This document shows, one piece after another, positions 1 to 7,194 of a stretch of 11,251 nucleotides of DNA. A program made the translations under genes and the position numbers. Origin of the DNA: Paraktedonobacter sp035294465 (GTDB lineage Bacteria > Chloroflexota > Ktedonobacteria > Ktedonobacterales > Ktedonobacteraceae); assembly GCA_035294465.1 (NCBI GenBank), contig DATGKW010000044.1:1-11251 (forward strand). The letters are read 5' to 3'. The stretch's first letter is position 1. Each line of letters opens with the position of its first letter. The notes under the pieces were generated by a model, which made no database searches, had not been told where the DNA came from, and saw only the letters and a list, made by a program, of their open reading frames with translations.

Positions 1-99
1 TCCCAAGAAAAGTCGGAAGGGTTCTCGGAACATCTGCTCTTTCAGAAAGGAGCGGAGCCAGATCAGCCTCTTTTGACAGAAGAAGAGAAAGAAACGTAA
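1..99 (+). CDS. C-terminal tail of an unknown protein (partial, 5' end outside the window)
   Basis: Frame 1 is open from the first base to a TAA at 97-99 and encodes 32 residues rich in Glu and Lys, ending in TEEEKET. A charged, hydrophilic C-terminus on the same strand as the downstream ATPase gene is plausible for the end of an upstream gene. The other two plus frames are also open for part of this stretch but read as Arg/Ser-rich, unprotein-like sequence. The piece is too short to recognise a family, and it could be non-coding. Confidence 0.38.
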   Translation, partial: SQEKSEGFSEHLLFQKGAEPDQPLLTEEEKET

Positions 100-102
100 A
101 CA
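73..102 (+). promoter_or_regulatory. Weak candidate promoter for the CDC48-like gene
   Basis: A perfect -35 hexamer TTGACA (73-78) is followed after 18 bases by a poor -10, TAAACA (97-102). It would overlap the end of the partial upstream reading frame and leave a leader of about 90 bases before the ATG at 201. A TACAAT at 141-146 is another possible -10 but has no recognisable -35. The gene may instead be read through from upstream. Confidence 0.25.
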
Positions 103-200
103 GCAACGCCCCTGTAACTTTTACGCAGCCCTCCCGTACATACAATAGCAACATATAGCCGCTAGTTTATTCACAAAAAGACAACGAACGAGGTAGAGAT

Positions 201-2804
201 ATGGAGGAGCCGCACAGCAGTAGCGGCGTGCAGCCGTTGAACGATGGAAAGAAGACAGCGAAACTTTTACAGCAGCCTGACGATAGACAGAACGACCAGA
301 GCCCCGCGCCAAAGCCAGGAGAGCCAGCAACGCTGCAACTTACTGTCATTGAGGGTATCCAGGTCGGACGTGGCGTGGCACGTATCGATCCCGACGACAT
401 GGCCCGCCTGGGCTGCGTGCCGGGTGATACAGTTCTGATCACGGGTTCCCGCACCACAGCCGCCAAAGTTGTGCCATTGGGCGTCCTGGAACGCGGAATG
501 CGCGTTATCCAGATGGATAGTCAGGTGCGCCAGAACAGCGCGTCCGGGCTAAACGAGCGCGTGACAGTACGCAAAGCCAGGGCCAGAAACGCTGAGAAAG
601 TTACCCTGCTGCCCCTGACCAGCGGCGCGCCCATTCAGGAAGAAGAACTGAGGCACGTCGCCCGCTATATGGTCGGGCTGCCTGTCACTATCGGCGACCT
701 GCTGCGCATCGGCATGCCAGGCTCAGCACCACGCGAGTATTTGATCATCAATACCTCGCCGGCCACACCCGCCTATACAATCCAGTCGAAGGGGGCCGAA
801 GTTTCGGTCAGTCTGGGCACGCCGGCAGGTACCGGCCAGTTGCCGGAATTGCCGGTCCAGCCGGAGCCGCAAACCACCGAGGCCGAGGCTGTTCTGGTCC
901 AGCCCACCACGATTGTCAAGGCACAGGCGCGCGGAGCCACCCGCCAGGGCGATTGGGGGCACGTGCGTTACGAGGATATCGGCGGCCTGGGCAAAGAACT
1001 CCAGCGCATTCGCGAAATGATCGAGCTGCCCCTGAAATATCCAGCGGTCTTTGATCGCCTGGGCGTCGAACCGCCCAAAGGCATCCTGCTCTATGGCCCG
1101 CCAGGCACCGGTAAAACCCTGATCGCTCGCGCGGTTGCTTCCGAATCTAACGCGGCTTTCTTCGTAATCAACGGCCCGGAAATTATGAATAAGCTCTACG
1201 GAGAAAGCGAATCGCGTCTGCGCTCCATCTTCCAGGAGGCCCAGAAACACGCGCCGAGCATTATCTTTATCGACGAAATCGATGCCCTGGCTCCTCGGCG
1301 AGCAGAATCGGGTAGCGAGGCTGAGCGGCGTGTGGTCGGCCAGTTGCTCACTTTGATGGATGGCAAGGAGGCACGCGGGCAGGTAGTAATTATCGGCGCG
1401 ACCAACCAGCCGAACGCGCTTGATCCCGCCCTGCGCAGGCCCGGCCGCTTTGACCGCGAAATCTCACTGCGCGTGCCCGACCTGCACGGGCGCAAAGAGA
1501 TCTTGCAGATTCACACGCGAGATGCCGCACTGGCCGGCGATATCGATTTCACTCGCCTGGCCCATTTGACCCCTGGCTTCGTTGGCGCGGACCTGGAGGC
1601 ACTTTGCCGCGAAGCGGCTATGATCGCCCTGCGCCGCGTCCTGCCCCATATCGACTATGAGCATGGCTACATTCCCTACGAGACTCTGGTCAACCTGAAC
1701 ATCACCATGGCCGACTTCCAGGACGCCCTGCGCGAAGTTGAGCCGTCCACTACGCGCGAAGTCTACGTCGAGATTAGCGAAACGTCGTGGGATGATATCG
1801 GTGGCATGGAAGATGTCAAAGAAGTGCTTACCGAGAGCGTTGAGTGGCCTCTGCGCTTCCCCGAAATCTACGCCAACGCGAAGGTAGAGATGCCGCGCGG
1901 CCTGCTGCTCTCCGGCCCTCCAGGATCGGGCAAGACGCTGCTGGCACGTGCCCTGGCCCATCAGTGCGAGGCCAGCTTCATCTCGATCAAAGGGCCTGAG
2001 CTGCTCTCCAAGTGGGTCGGCGAAACCGAGAAGGGGATTCGCGAGGTCTTCCGCAGAGCCAAGCAGGCCGCGCCCTGCATCGTCTTCTTCGACGAAATCG
2101 ATGGCCTGGCTCCTCGGCGCGGCGGCATGAACGACGGACACGTGGGCGACCGGCTGTTGACGCAGTTACTGACCGAGATGGATGGTATCGAGGGTCGAGG
2201 AGGGGTGATCGTTGTGGGTGCGACCAACCGCTCCGAGCTGATCGATCCCGCACTGCTGCGCCCTGGGCGCTTCGATATGGTCGTCGAATTGCGCCTTCCC
2301 AACGAGCAGGAACGCCTGGCGATCTTCACCGTGCATACCCGTGGTCGCCCCCTGGCAGATGATGTTTCGCTGGAAGAGCTGGCTCGTTTAACCGAGGGAC
2401 GTAGCGGTGCAGATATCGAAGCAATCTGTCACCGGGCCGCACTTCTCGCCCTGCGCGAATGGATCGCGCCGCGCTTGCACATTGGACGCATCCAGATCAG
2501 CGAAGCTGGCAGCGAGGACCAGGAAAAACAGCCGAGCGCACCGCTACCGGCCAATCCCGGTGAGACGTTGAGCGATCCGGGGGCGGTAACTGCTCAGTTT
2601 AAGATGCGTATGGAGCACTTCGCGCGCGCGATCAATGAGCAGCGCGAGCGCTACGCCTCCATGACTGCCATCAGTGAGGCGCAAAAAAAGCAGGAGGAAG
2701 GCCGCGAGCGCCTTCTAGAGATGGCCGCGAACTATGGACCCGGCGGGCCTAAACCATTGAAAGGCTTCAGAGGCTGGCTGGCACGCCTATTCGGTCTGGT
2801 CTGA
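201..2804 (+). CDS. CDC48/VCP-like double AAA+ ATPase
   Basis: This 867-residue protein has the layout of the CDC48/p97/VAT family of hexameric unfoldases, which use ATP to pull on folded or complexed proteins in the cytoplasm. After a disordered start, residues ~45-225 look like the CDC48 N-domain (double-psi barrel half with VGRGVARID). D1 has Walker A GPPGTGKT (299-306), Walker B IIFIDE (DE 358-359) and the arginine-finger region DPALRRPGRFD. D2 has GPPGSGKT (572-579), IVFFDE (DE 631-632) and DPALLRPGRFD. Both sites look catalytically intact. The D1 pore loop is KLYGE, aromatic as in archaeal VAT rather than the KLAG of eukaryotic p97; D2 has KWVGE. The protein exceeds the usual 720-800 residues because of an ~85-residue C-terminal extension: a linker, a charged coiled-coil-like segment (FARAINEQRERY to KKQEEGRERL) and a basic/hydrophobic end, FRGWLARLFGLV. 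The ATG follows a purine-rich GAGGTAG. Substrate and adaptor are unknown; the family assignment is firm. Confidence 0.95.
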   Translation: MEEPHSSSGVQPLNDGKKTAKLLQQPDDRQNDQSPAPKPGEPATLQLTVIEGIQVGRGVARIDPDDMARLGCVPGDTVLITGSRTTAAKVVPLGVLERGMRVIQMDSQVRQNSASGLNERVTVRKARARNAEKVTLLPLTSGAPIQEEELRHVARYMVGLPVTIGDLLRIGMPGSAPREYLIINTSPATPAYTIQSKGAEVSVSLGTPAGTGQLPELPVQPEPQTTEAEAVLVQPTTIVKAQARGATRQGDWGHVRYEDIGGLGKELQRIREMIELPLKYPAVFDRLGVEPPKGILLYGPPGTGKTLIARAVASESNAAFFVINGPEIMNKLYGESESRLRSIFQEAQKHAPSIIFIDEIDALAPRRAESGSEAERRVVGQLLTLMDGKEARGQVVIIGATNQPNALDPALRRPGRFDREISLRVPDLHGRKEILQIHTRDAALAGDIDFTRLAHLTPGFVGADLEALCREAAMIALRRVLPHIDYEHGYIPYETLVNLNITMADFQDALREVEPSTTREVYVEISETSWDDIGGMEDVKEVLTESVEWPLRFPEIYANAKVEMPRGLLLSGPPGSGKTLLARALAHQCEASFISIKGPELLSKWVGETEKGIREVFRRAKQAAPCIVFFDEIDGLAPRRGGMNDGHVGDRLLTQLLTEMDGIEGRGGVIVVGATNRSELIDPALLRPGRFDMVVELRLPNEQERLAIFTVHTRGRPLADDVSLEELARLTEGRSGADIEAICHRAALLALREWIAPRLHIGRIQISEAGSEDQEKQPSAPLPANPGETLSDPGAVTAQFKMRMEHFARAINEQRERYASMTAISEAQKKQEEGRERLLEMAANYGPGGPKPLKGFRGWLARLFGLV

Positions 2805-2823
2805 CTACACCTGCACGTCTAAC

Positions 2824-2859
2824 ATTGAGAAAGATGTTTCCCGAAACATGTTTCTCAAT
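2824..2859 (+). terminator. Imperfect hairpin after the CDC48-like gene
   Basis: A 9-bp outer stem (ATTGAGAAA with TTTCTCAAT), one G-G mismatch and a 6-bp inner stem (ATGTTT with AAACAT) enclose a CCCG loop. It starts 20 bases after the stop codon, where a terminator would be expected. The stem is AT-rich and no T-tract follows on either strand (AATAAAAAG on the plus strand), so it is not a textbook intrinsic terminator. It may stop transcription inefficiently or protect the mRNA 3' end. Confidence 0.5.
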
Positions 2860-2960
2860 AAAAAGAGAAATGTCATAGCTATGCTGTTACATTGTCAAAC
2901 GTTTGTTAGTTTTCTAGGCTGACAAATGCAGGAGTTCTTGTTTTCCAATCGGGCTACCTC

Positions 2961-2990
2961 TTACCATTTCAATTTGAACTATGGTATAAT
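2961..2990 (+). promoter_or_regulatory. Extended -10 promoter of the orphan-kinase unit
   Basis: A perfect TATAAT at 2985-2990 is preceded by TGG, giving an extended -10. TTACCA at 2961-2966 can serve as -35 with an 18-base spacer (4 of 6 consensus positions). Transcription would begin near 2997, about 40 bases before the ATG at 3037. Because the promoter lies inside the 5' extension of the longer reading frame (ATG at 2926), it argues that the true start is 3037. Confidence 0.65.
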
Positions 2991-3036
2991 AAAGACAGAG
3001 AGAGTTTTTAAACGTAGTTCAAAGGGAGGGGCCTTT

Positions 3037-3417
3037 ATGCAGATGCCAGAAAAGCCTGATGACTCCTCTTCTATCTCCTATGAACAGGTGACGCTAGCTT
3101 ACCTGGATGCCATTCGCCTGATAGACAGGCGGGTTACTCCCTTTTTGGGAAAAGCAACAACCCGCGTGCTGGTACAGGCGGCTGCTAAACGGATAGCAGG
3201 AAACTATCCCTGCCTGGCATTCTTAGAGAAAATGCCCTACACAGAAGTTACTCCGGCGATCATTCAAGAACAGTGCCATGTCCCGGCGGAGGAACTTCGC
3301 TCCGGGCTGCGCGCGCTGTTACAGGAATGTTTTACCGGTCTGAAAGAGTTAACGGGCGATCTGATTGCACCACCGCTACATGAAGAAGTGACGCGTCAGT
3401 TGGGAGGCATGCCCTAA
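3037..3417 (+). CDS. Small helical protein of unknown function, upstream partner of the histidine kinase
   Basis: A 126-residue protein that I do not assign to a family. The ATG at 3037 is chosen over the one at 2926 because it follows a strong ribosome binding site (AAAGGGAGGGG, 3021-3031) and the promoter lies between the two ATGs. The sequence looks soluble and mostly alpha-helical. It has an N-terminal helix with YLDAIRLIDR, a basic segment GKATTRVLVQAAAKRIA, the motif KMPYTEVTPAI, and a C-terminal LQECFTGLKELTGDLIAPPLHEE. There is no signal peptide, membrane segment, zinc cluster or helix-turn-helix that I can defend. The kinase gene begins 9 bases after its stop, so the two are almost certainly co-transcribed. 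A role in modulating the kinase or relaying its output is inferred from that arrangement alone. Confidence 0.8.
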   Translation: MQMPEKPDDSSSISYEQVTLAYLDAIRLIDRRVTPFLGKATTRVLVQAAAKRIAGNYPCLAFLEKMPYTEVTPAIIQEQCHVPAEELRSGLRALLQECFTGLKELTGDLIAPPLHEEVTRQLGGMP

Positions 3418-3426
3418 ATAGTAGAG

Positions 3427-5199
3427 ATGGAGAATCATGTGCAAGCAGAATCGCGGGTCACTGACACTGAAGATGTACATGGCTCTATAAATAAACCCGA
3501 AAGCGAGCGCCTGGTTCGTTTGAGCCAGGAGATGGCGTTTTTAAACAATATGGGCAAACGCTTTGTCGCAGCGCGCGACCGCTTTCAAGTACATCGTGCG
3601 CTGCTAGCAACGCTCCAGGAATTGTATAGCTTCTCCGCCTGCTCCATTCTCGTCAAAGGGCCTCCTTATGAGCTTTCCATTATCCCCCGCTATCCTTTGA
3701 GCACTCCTTTCCTCGAAGCGATGTTTGAGAAGATTGCCAGGGCGGCTGCCGCGATTGGCTTCCCAAGTGTGGCCTCTGAAGACCTTGCCATCGCTGCCTA
3801 CCTGGATGCGCCCGACGAGCTCACCCCGCCCGAAGCGGTGCCCCAAACCCCTCCTACAACTATCGGAGATTCCCTGAGCATCCCTTTGACGGCCGATAAC
3901 CGCATCATTGGCATTCTCAGCCTCTTTGATGAACGCGAACAGGCTTTCGATACCGATCTGCTCCAGTTGACAACGATGATCGCGGACTACGCGGCCGTAG
4001 CTCTGGAAAATGTGCGCCTGCGCGAGCGCGAGACAGCCTTGTGGCGCATCGCTGAGATGGAGCGCCATCGCCTGGAGCGCATTATCAGCAGCATGACCGA
4101 GAGCTTGCTGATCACCGATCAGCAAGGAATCATCACCTCGCTCAACCAATCGGCTCAGCAGCTCTTCAACCAGGTTCAGATTGACCTCAGCCCTGAGCAA
4201 CCTCTCTCATTACACAAACTGGCCAGTGCAAGCGAGATTCCCTGGCTGGAGGAGCTGGCAAACCTGATTGATTACGCTCTGGAAGGCAATGTCGTCTTCA
4301 ACCAGGAATTGACCATCGGCCTTAGCGGAGACGCCGTCCCTCTCACACTCAGCGTGAGCGCCGCGCCCTTAAACGAGCCCGGCCAGGAACCGGAGGGCGT
4401 GGTCGCAGTTCTCAACGACATTACCTCCAGCAAGCAGGTCGAAAAGCTCAAAGATGAGTTCGTCTCGGTCGTCTCCCATGAACTGCGCACGCCGCTCACA
4501 GCAATCAAGGGGTACACCCAGCACCTGGTACGCAGGCTGGAACGCCGCCTGCGCGGGCAGTACCAGGCAACCGGTAGCGAGAACTGGCAGAAAGATTTGC
4601 CCGAAAGCTATGACCTGCGCAGCTTGCAGATTATTCAGAGCCAGAGCGAACAGCTTGAGCGGCTGGTCAACGATCTGCTCGATCTCTCGCGCGCCCAATG
4701 GGGCGAAATGAATCTGGAATATAGCAGCTTCCATCTGGCCGATGTGCTCGCCGAGCGTGTGCAACTGGCTCAGGTAAGCGCGGAGGAACATACGATTCTC
4801 CTGGATATTCAGACCCAGGATAGCCGCGTTATGGCCGATAAGCTGCGCGTCGGCCAGGTGATTGGCAACATACTGGATAATGCAGTTCGCTTCTCCCCTC
4901 AAGGCCGCCAGGTAACAGTGGTGCTCAAAGAGCAAGACGGCGAATACCTGGTAAGCATCACGGATCAGGGAATCGGTGTCAGTCCAGAATATATCGATCA
5001 CATCTTCGAGCGCTTCTATCGTGTGCGCAATGTAGCCAGCCGGCAATACTCAGGGATCGGTCTGGGACTCTTCGTAGCCAGAGCCATCGTTGAGGCGCAT
5101 GGCGGGCGTATCTGGGTTTCCAGCAACGAAGGCCTCGGCAGCACCTTCTCTTTCACCCTCCCGCGCGCCCCTCAGACAACGCTGCTTCAGATCTCTTAA
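3427..5199 (+). CDS. Cytosolic GAF-PAS sensor histidine kinase (orphan)
   Basis: This 590-residue sensor kinase lacks transmembrane segments, so it should sense a cytoplasmic signal. A GAF-like domain spans about 30-200, a coiled linker about 195-217 and a PAS-like domain about 210-335 (ITDQQGIITSLNQSAQQLF). HisKA then carries the H-box VSHELRTPL with the phospho-accepting His351. The HATPase domain has the N-box NILDN (481-485), DQGIG (513-517), F-box-like FERFYR and GIGLGL (543-548). All residues expected for autophosphorylation are present. The HisKA region carries an insert of roughly 20 residues (GQYQATGSENWQKDL) between its two helices. The ATG at 3427 has only a weak ribosome binding site; an in-frame GTG at 3439 preceded by GGAG is a credible alternative start. 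No response regulator is adjacent. Its stop codon overlaps that of the convergent membrane-protein gene. Confidence 0.94.
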   Translation: MENHVQAESRVTDTEDVHGSINKPESERLVRLSQEMAFLNNMGKRFVAARDRFQVHRALLATLQELYSFSACSILVKGPPYELSIIPRYPLSTPFLEAMFEKIARAAAAIGFPSVASEDLAIAAYLDAPDELTPPEAVPQTPPTTIGDSLSIPLTADNRIIGILSLFDEREQAFDTDLLQLTTMIADYAAVALENVRLRERETALWRIAEMERHRLERIISSMTESLLITDQQGIITSLNQSAQQLFNQVQIDLSPEQPLSLHKLASASEIPWLEELANLIDYALEGNVVFNQELTIGLSGDAVPLTLSVSAAPLNEPGQEPEGVVAVLNDITSSKQVEKLKDEFVSVVSHELRTPLTAIKGYTQHLVRRLERRLRGQYQATGSENWQKDLPESYDLRSLQIIQSQSEQLERLVNDLLDLSRAQWGEMNLEYSSFHLADVLAERVQLAQVSAEEHTILLDIQTQDSRVMADKLRVGQVIGNILDNAVRFSPQGRQVTVVLKEQDGEYLVSITDQGIGVSPEYIDHIFERFYRVRNVASRQYSGIGLGLFVARAIVEAHGGRIWVSSNEGLGSTFSFTLPRAPQTTLLQIS

Positions 5200-5726
5200 A
5201 GGGCCTGCAATAATTCAGTAGGATTCGAGTTGAAATGCTCCCGCAGATAGGATAGACCAAACGGGGTAAAATGAATAGAAGCATAGCTGGCACGCAAGTA
5301 TTGAATGTTACGCAGAACGCGCGCCTCGCCCCAGAGAGGATAGCGTAGATCGCGTAGGGCACTGATCCATTCTCCCAAACTGCCGATCATCACGCCAAAG
5401 GCGAGAACAAAGAGAATCACCAGAGCATTATGCGGCAGCACAAGCGGTGCAGGCAGGCTGGTAAAAAGCCCCAGATAGAGAAGAGTACCAGAGACAAAGG
5501 ATGAAAAAGCCGCGCTGAGCAGGATAAAACGCGGCGACGGCTCGCAAAGGAAAAGCGTAGAAATACCCAGAGGACCAATAGCCCAGCCAATTAAGGGATC
5601 ATTGCGGAGCGCTTTAATCAGGAGCTTGGCACATTCGACCAGTCCAAGCCAGAGTACGATAAAAACAACCAGTCCAAAAAGATTTGTCACGTGTATGTGC
5701 ATGTCGCTGGCCGTTGTTCCTGGCAT
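5196..5726 (-). CDS. Four-helix membrane protein of unknown function
   Basis: The 176-residue product has about four hydrophobic segments (residues ~14-34, 45-62, 66-88, 98-120) and a soluble ~55-residue C-terminal tail containing RNIQYLRASY and FGLSYLREHF. I recognise no family. The ATG is well supported by GGGAGGA six bases upstream and by a good promoter about 55 bases upstream. It stands alone on its transcript. Its stop codon overlaps the stop of the histidine kinase gene by four bases, leaving no room for a terminator between the two convergent genes. A link to kinase signalling cannot be claimed from position. Confidence 0.82.
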   Translation of the reverse strand: MPGTTASDMHIHVTNLFGLVVFIVLWLGLVECAKLLIKALRNDPLIGWAIGPLGISTLFLCEPSPRFILLSAAFSSFVSGTLLYLGLFTSLPAPLVLPHNALVILFVLAFGVMIGSLGEWISALRDLRYPLWGEARVLRNIQYLRASYASIHFTPFGLSYLREHFNSNPTELLQAL

Positions 5727-5779
5727 CTAGTCCTCCCTGATGCGTCTTTGAATAGAACCACACAGTTTATCTTGCTTAC

Positions 5780-5807
5780 ATTATAATCTTTTTTGGCCAA
5801 TCAGCAA
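5780..5807 (-). promoter_or_regulatory. Promoter of the four-helix membrane protein
   Basis: On the minus strand a perfect TATAAT (5785 to 5780) lies 16 bases downstream of TTGCTG (5807 to 5802), which matches the -35 consensus at the critical TTG. The predicted start near 5773 leaves a leader of about 47 bases to the ATG. The promoter sits directly after the 26-bp inverted repeat, so the repeat separates this gene from the HEAT-gene operon. Confidence 0.55.
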
Positions 5808-5819
5808 GTAGCGCTCGCG

Positions 5820-5882
5820 GGCGAGGAATGGTTCTGGCTGTGGCGAACTGAAAGCCCGCCACAGCCAGAACCATTCCTCGCC
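5820..5882. repeat. Perfect 26-bp inverted repeat with 11-base loop
   Basis: The arms at 5820-5845 and 5857-5882 are perfect reverse complements and surround an 11-base loop (AACTGAAAGCC). The arms are about 60% GC, so the RNA would form a very stable hairpin on either strand. It lies 34 bases after the stop of the second HEAT gene and just before the next promoter, a terminator-like place. Neither strand has a T-tract after the stem, and the stem is much longer than most intrinsic terminators. The base of the left arm (GCGAG, 5821-5825) can alternatively pair with CTCGC at 5814-5818. It may be a dispersed intergenic palindrome, an mRNA 3' stabiliser or a non-canonical terminator. Confidence 0.85.
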
Positions 5883-5916
5883 TGATAGTCCACACACAGG
5901 CCAGGTAACGGCCTTT

Positions 5917-6624
5917 TTAGCTACCCAGGCGCAAACCCGCCCGCTCCGATGAATTACAGCCGACAACTGGCTTATCATTCGCGCCGCTCTGCGAAGCAGC
6001 AGACGCCTCTTTTTTGAGCACTGTCAGGTACTTCACGGCCCCCAAAGCTGCCTGACGCACATACTCAGGCTGATTGTACAGGAACAGCCGAATATCGGGC
6101 AGAGCTTGATAATAGCTCAGCTCACCTAACTCATCGAGTGCATTCTCCCGGACAATTGGGTGCTCATCCTTCAGCGCCTCAAGCAGGATAGGCGGGGCTT
6201 TCTCTGGAAAAAGCTTACTCATATATCGCAAAACACTTCCTCTGACATACGGAGAGGGATGCGTTCGCAAGCGCAATACTTCCTCAGAGAGATCACGAGC
6301 GCCTATGTGGGCCAGGCTGTCAACAGACTCCGTTACAATACGTTCTCTTGAATCCTGCAAGAATGAGCGCAGTTTCTCGTGATACCACGCCTCTGGTGGC
6401 TGGAGGCTGAGTATCCAGATCGCGGCGCGCAGTTGCGGCACGTCCATTCGGCCCTCTTCGACGACTTTTTTCAGGTAGGATAAACCGGACATACCCTGAG
6501 CAAGGATATGCTCAACGGCCTCTTCATAGTAAAAGTCGTCGTAATCGCCTTCGTTTTCGCTACGTTCAAAACGCCGCTTCAGCTCATCCAGATCCAGGTT
6601 TTCCAGTTCAGGATAAAATCCCAT
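5917..6624 (-). CDS. HEAT-repeat protein, second of a tandem pair; candidate immunity protein
   Basis: The 235-residue protein is an alpha-solenoid. Residues ~80-203 contain three to four HEAT-like repeats with the usual small/hydrophobic spacing, for example SPYVRGSVLRYMSKL, HPIVRENALDELGEL and PEYVRQAALGAVKYL. The N-terminus (1-60) is acidic and aromatic (NEGDYDDFYYEEAVEHI), and the last ~30 residues look disordered. There is no signal peptide, membrane segment or catalytic motif, so it most likely binds a protein. Its ATG overlaps the stop of the preceding HEAT gene as TAATG, which implies translational coupling. Being last in the toxin operon makes an immunity or accessory role likely. 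HEAT-like proteins are among the immunity types proposed for polymorphic toxin loci, but similar repeats also occur in scaffolds and phycobilin-lyase-type proteins. Confidence 0.85.
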   Translation of the reverse strand: MGFYPELENLDLDELKRRFERSENEGDYDDFYYEEAVEHILAQGMSGLSYLKKVVEEGRMDVPQLRAAIWILSLQPPEAWYHEKLRSFLQDSRERIVTESVDSLAHIGARDLSEEVLRLRTHPSPYVRGSVLRYMSKLFPEKAPPILLEALKDEHPIVRENALDELGELSYYQALPDIRLFLYNQPEYVRQAALGAVKYLTVLKKEASAASQSGANDKPVVGCNSSERAGLRLGS

Positions 6625-7178
6625 TATTCACCAAGCTTATTGATCGCGCCCTGCACGAGATTCCGAGAATACTCATCCTTTTGGCGAGCGAGCACTCGTT
6701 GTAACCCTTCCCTGGCCTCGCTGGCTTTCAATTCGCCCAGAGACCAGGCAGCTTCCATCTGAAGTGTATCATCGGCATCGTCGAGGGCTTGCACCAGGTC
6801 AGGAATAGCAGGCTGATACCCCACTGCTCCCAAAGCAACAGCGAGCATTGTTCGCACATCGCTACGCGTCTCCGCCCGATACTGCTCCAGAAGCGCCGGG
6901 CCTGCCCGGACATCCTTGATTGCAGCCAGCGCGTCTGCCGCAGCGCTGCGAACACCAGGCGATGGATCTTTTAAAGCTTCCAACAGATCAGGAAGCGCCT
7001 GCGCTGCCCGGCGATCACCCAGAATGTCGCATAAGATCTGCCGCGTCAAAGGCCGCATTGGCTCATGCATTGCAGCTATCAGATCCTCAATTGTGGCCGT
7101 TTCGCTAATACGTTGCTTGACAGGTATACGGTTTTGGGTCGGTTCTTCCAATTGGTGAATGATCTCCTGCGCGTTCAC
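6624..7178 (-). CDS. HEAT-repeat protein, first of a tandem pair; candidate immunity protein
   Basis: This 184-residue protein is built almost wholly of HEAT (PBS-lyase-like) repeats of about 30 residues, at roughly 30-56, 61-92, 93-120, 124-152 and 155-184. Clear units are ALPDLLEALKDPSPGVRSAA and AIPDLVQALDDADD followed by MEAAWSLGEL. Such repeats form a curved helical surface for protein binding. The start is GTG: it follows a strong GGGGAGGA located between the toxin stop codon and this gene, and no nearby in-frame ATG fits. It begins only 16 bases after the toxin gene ends and overlaps the next HEAT gene at TAATG. The expected place for an immunity gene is directly after its toxin, so I infer that it binds and neutralises the toxin's C-terminal domain. 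Confidence 0.87.
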   Translation of the reverse strand: MNAQEIIHQLEEPTQNRIPVKQRISETATIEDLIAAMHEPMRPLTRQILCDILGDRRAAQALPDLLEALKDPSPGVRSAAADALAAIKDVRAGPALLEQYRAETRSDVRTMLAVALGAVGYQPAIPDLVQALDDADDTLQMEAAWSLGELKASEAREGLQRVLARQKDEYSRNLVQGAINKLGE

Positions 7179-7194
7179 AGGCTTGTTCCTCCCC

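Noticed and set aside
141..146. TACAAT as a -10 element for the CDC48-like gene
   Set aside because: No -35 hexamer lies at 15-19 bases upstream, so it cannot be supported beyond chance.
1464..2141. A 225-codon minus-strand frame opposite the CDC48-like gene
   Set aside because: Antisense to conserved AAA+ motifs; there is no supporting start signal and no recognisable protein.
2926..3036. A 37-residue N-terminal extension of the small protein from an ATG at 2926
   Set aside because: The extended -10 promoter (2985-2990) lies inside it, it lacks a ribosome binding site, and the ATG at 3037 has a strong one.
4369..5046. A 225-codon minus-strand frame opposite the histidine kinase
   Set aside because: It is a shadow of the kinase catalytic region; the sense strand encodes intact H, N and G boxes.
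5899..5919. GGCC-AGGTAAC-GGCC followed by TTTTT on the plus strand, resembling a small terminator
   Set aside because: The stem is only 4 bp, and no plus-strand gene ends nearby; the T-run is mostly inside the end of the minus-strand HEAT gene.
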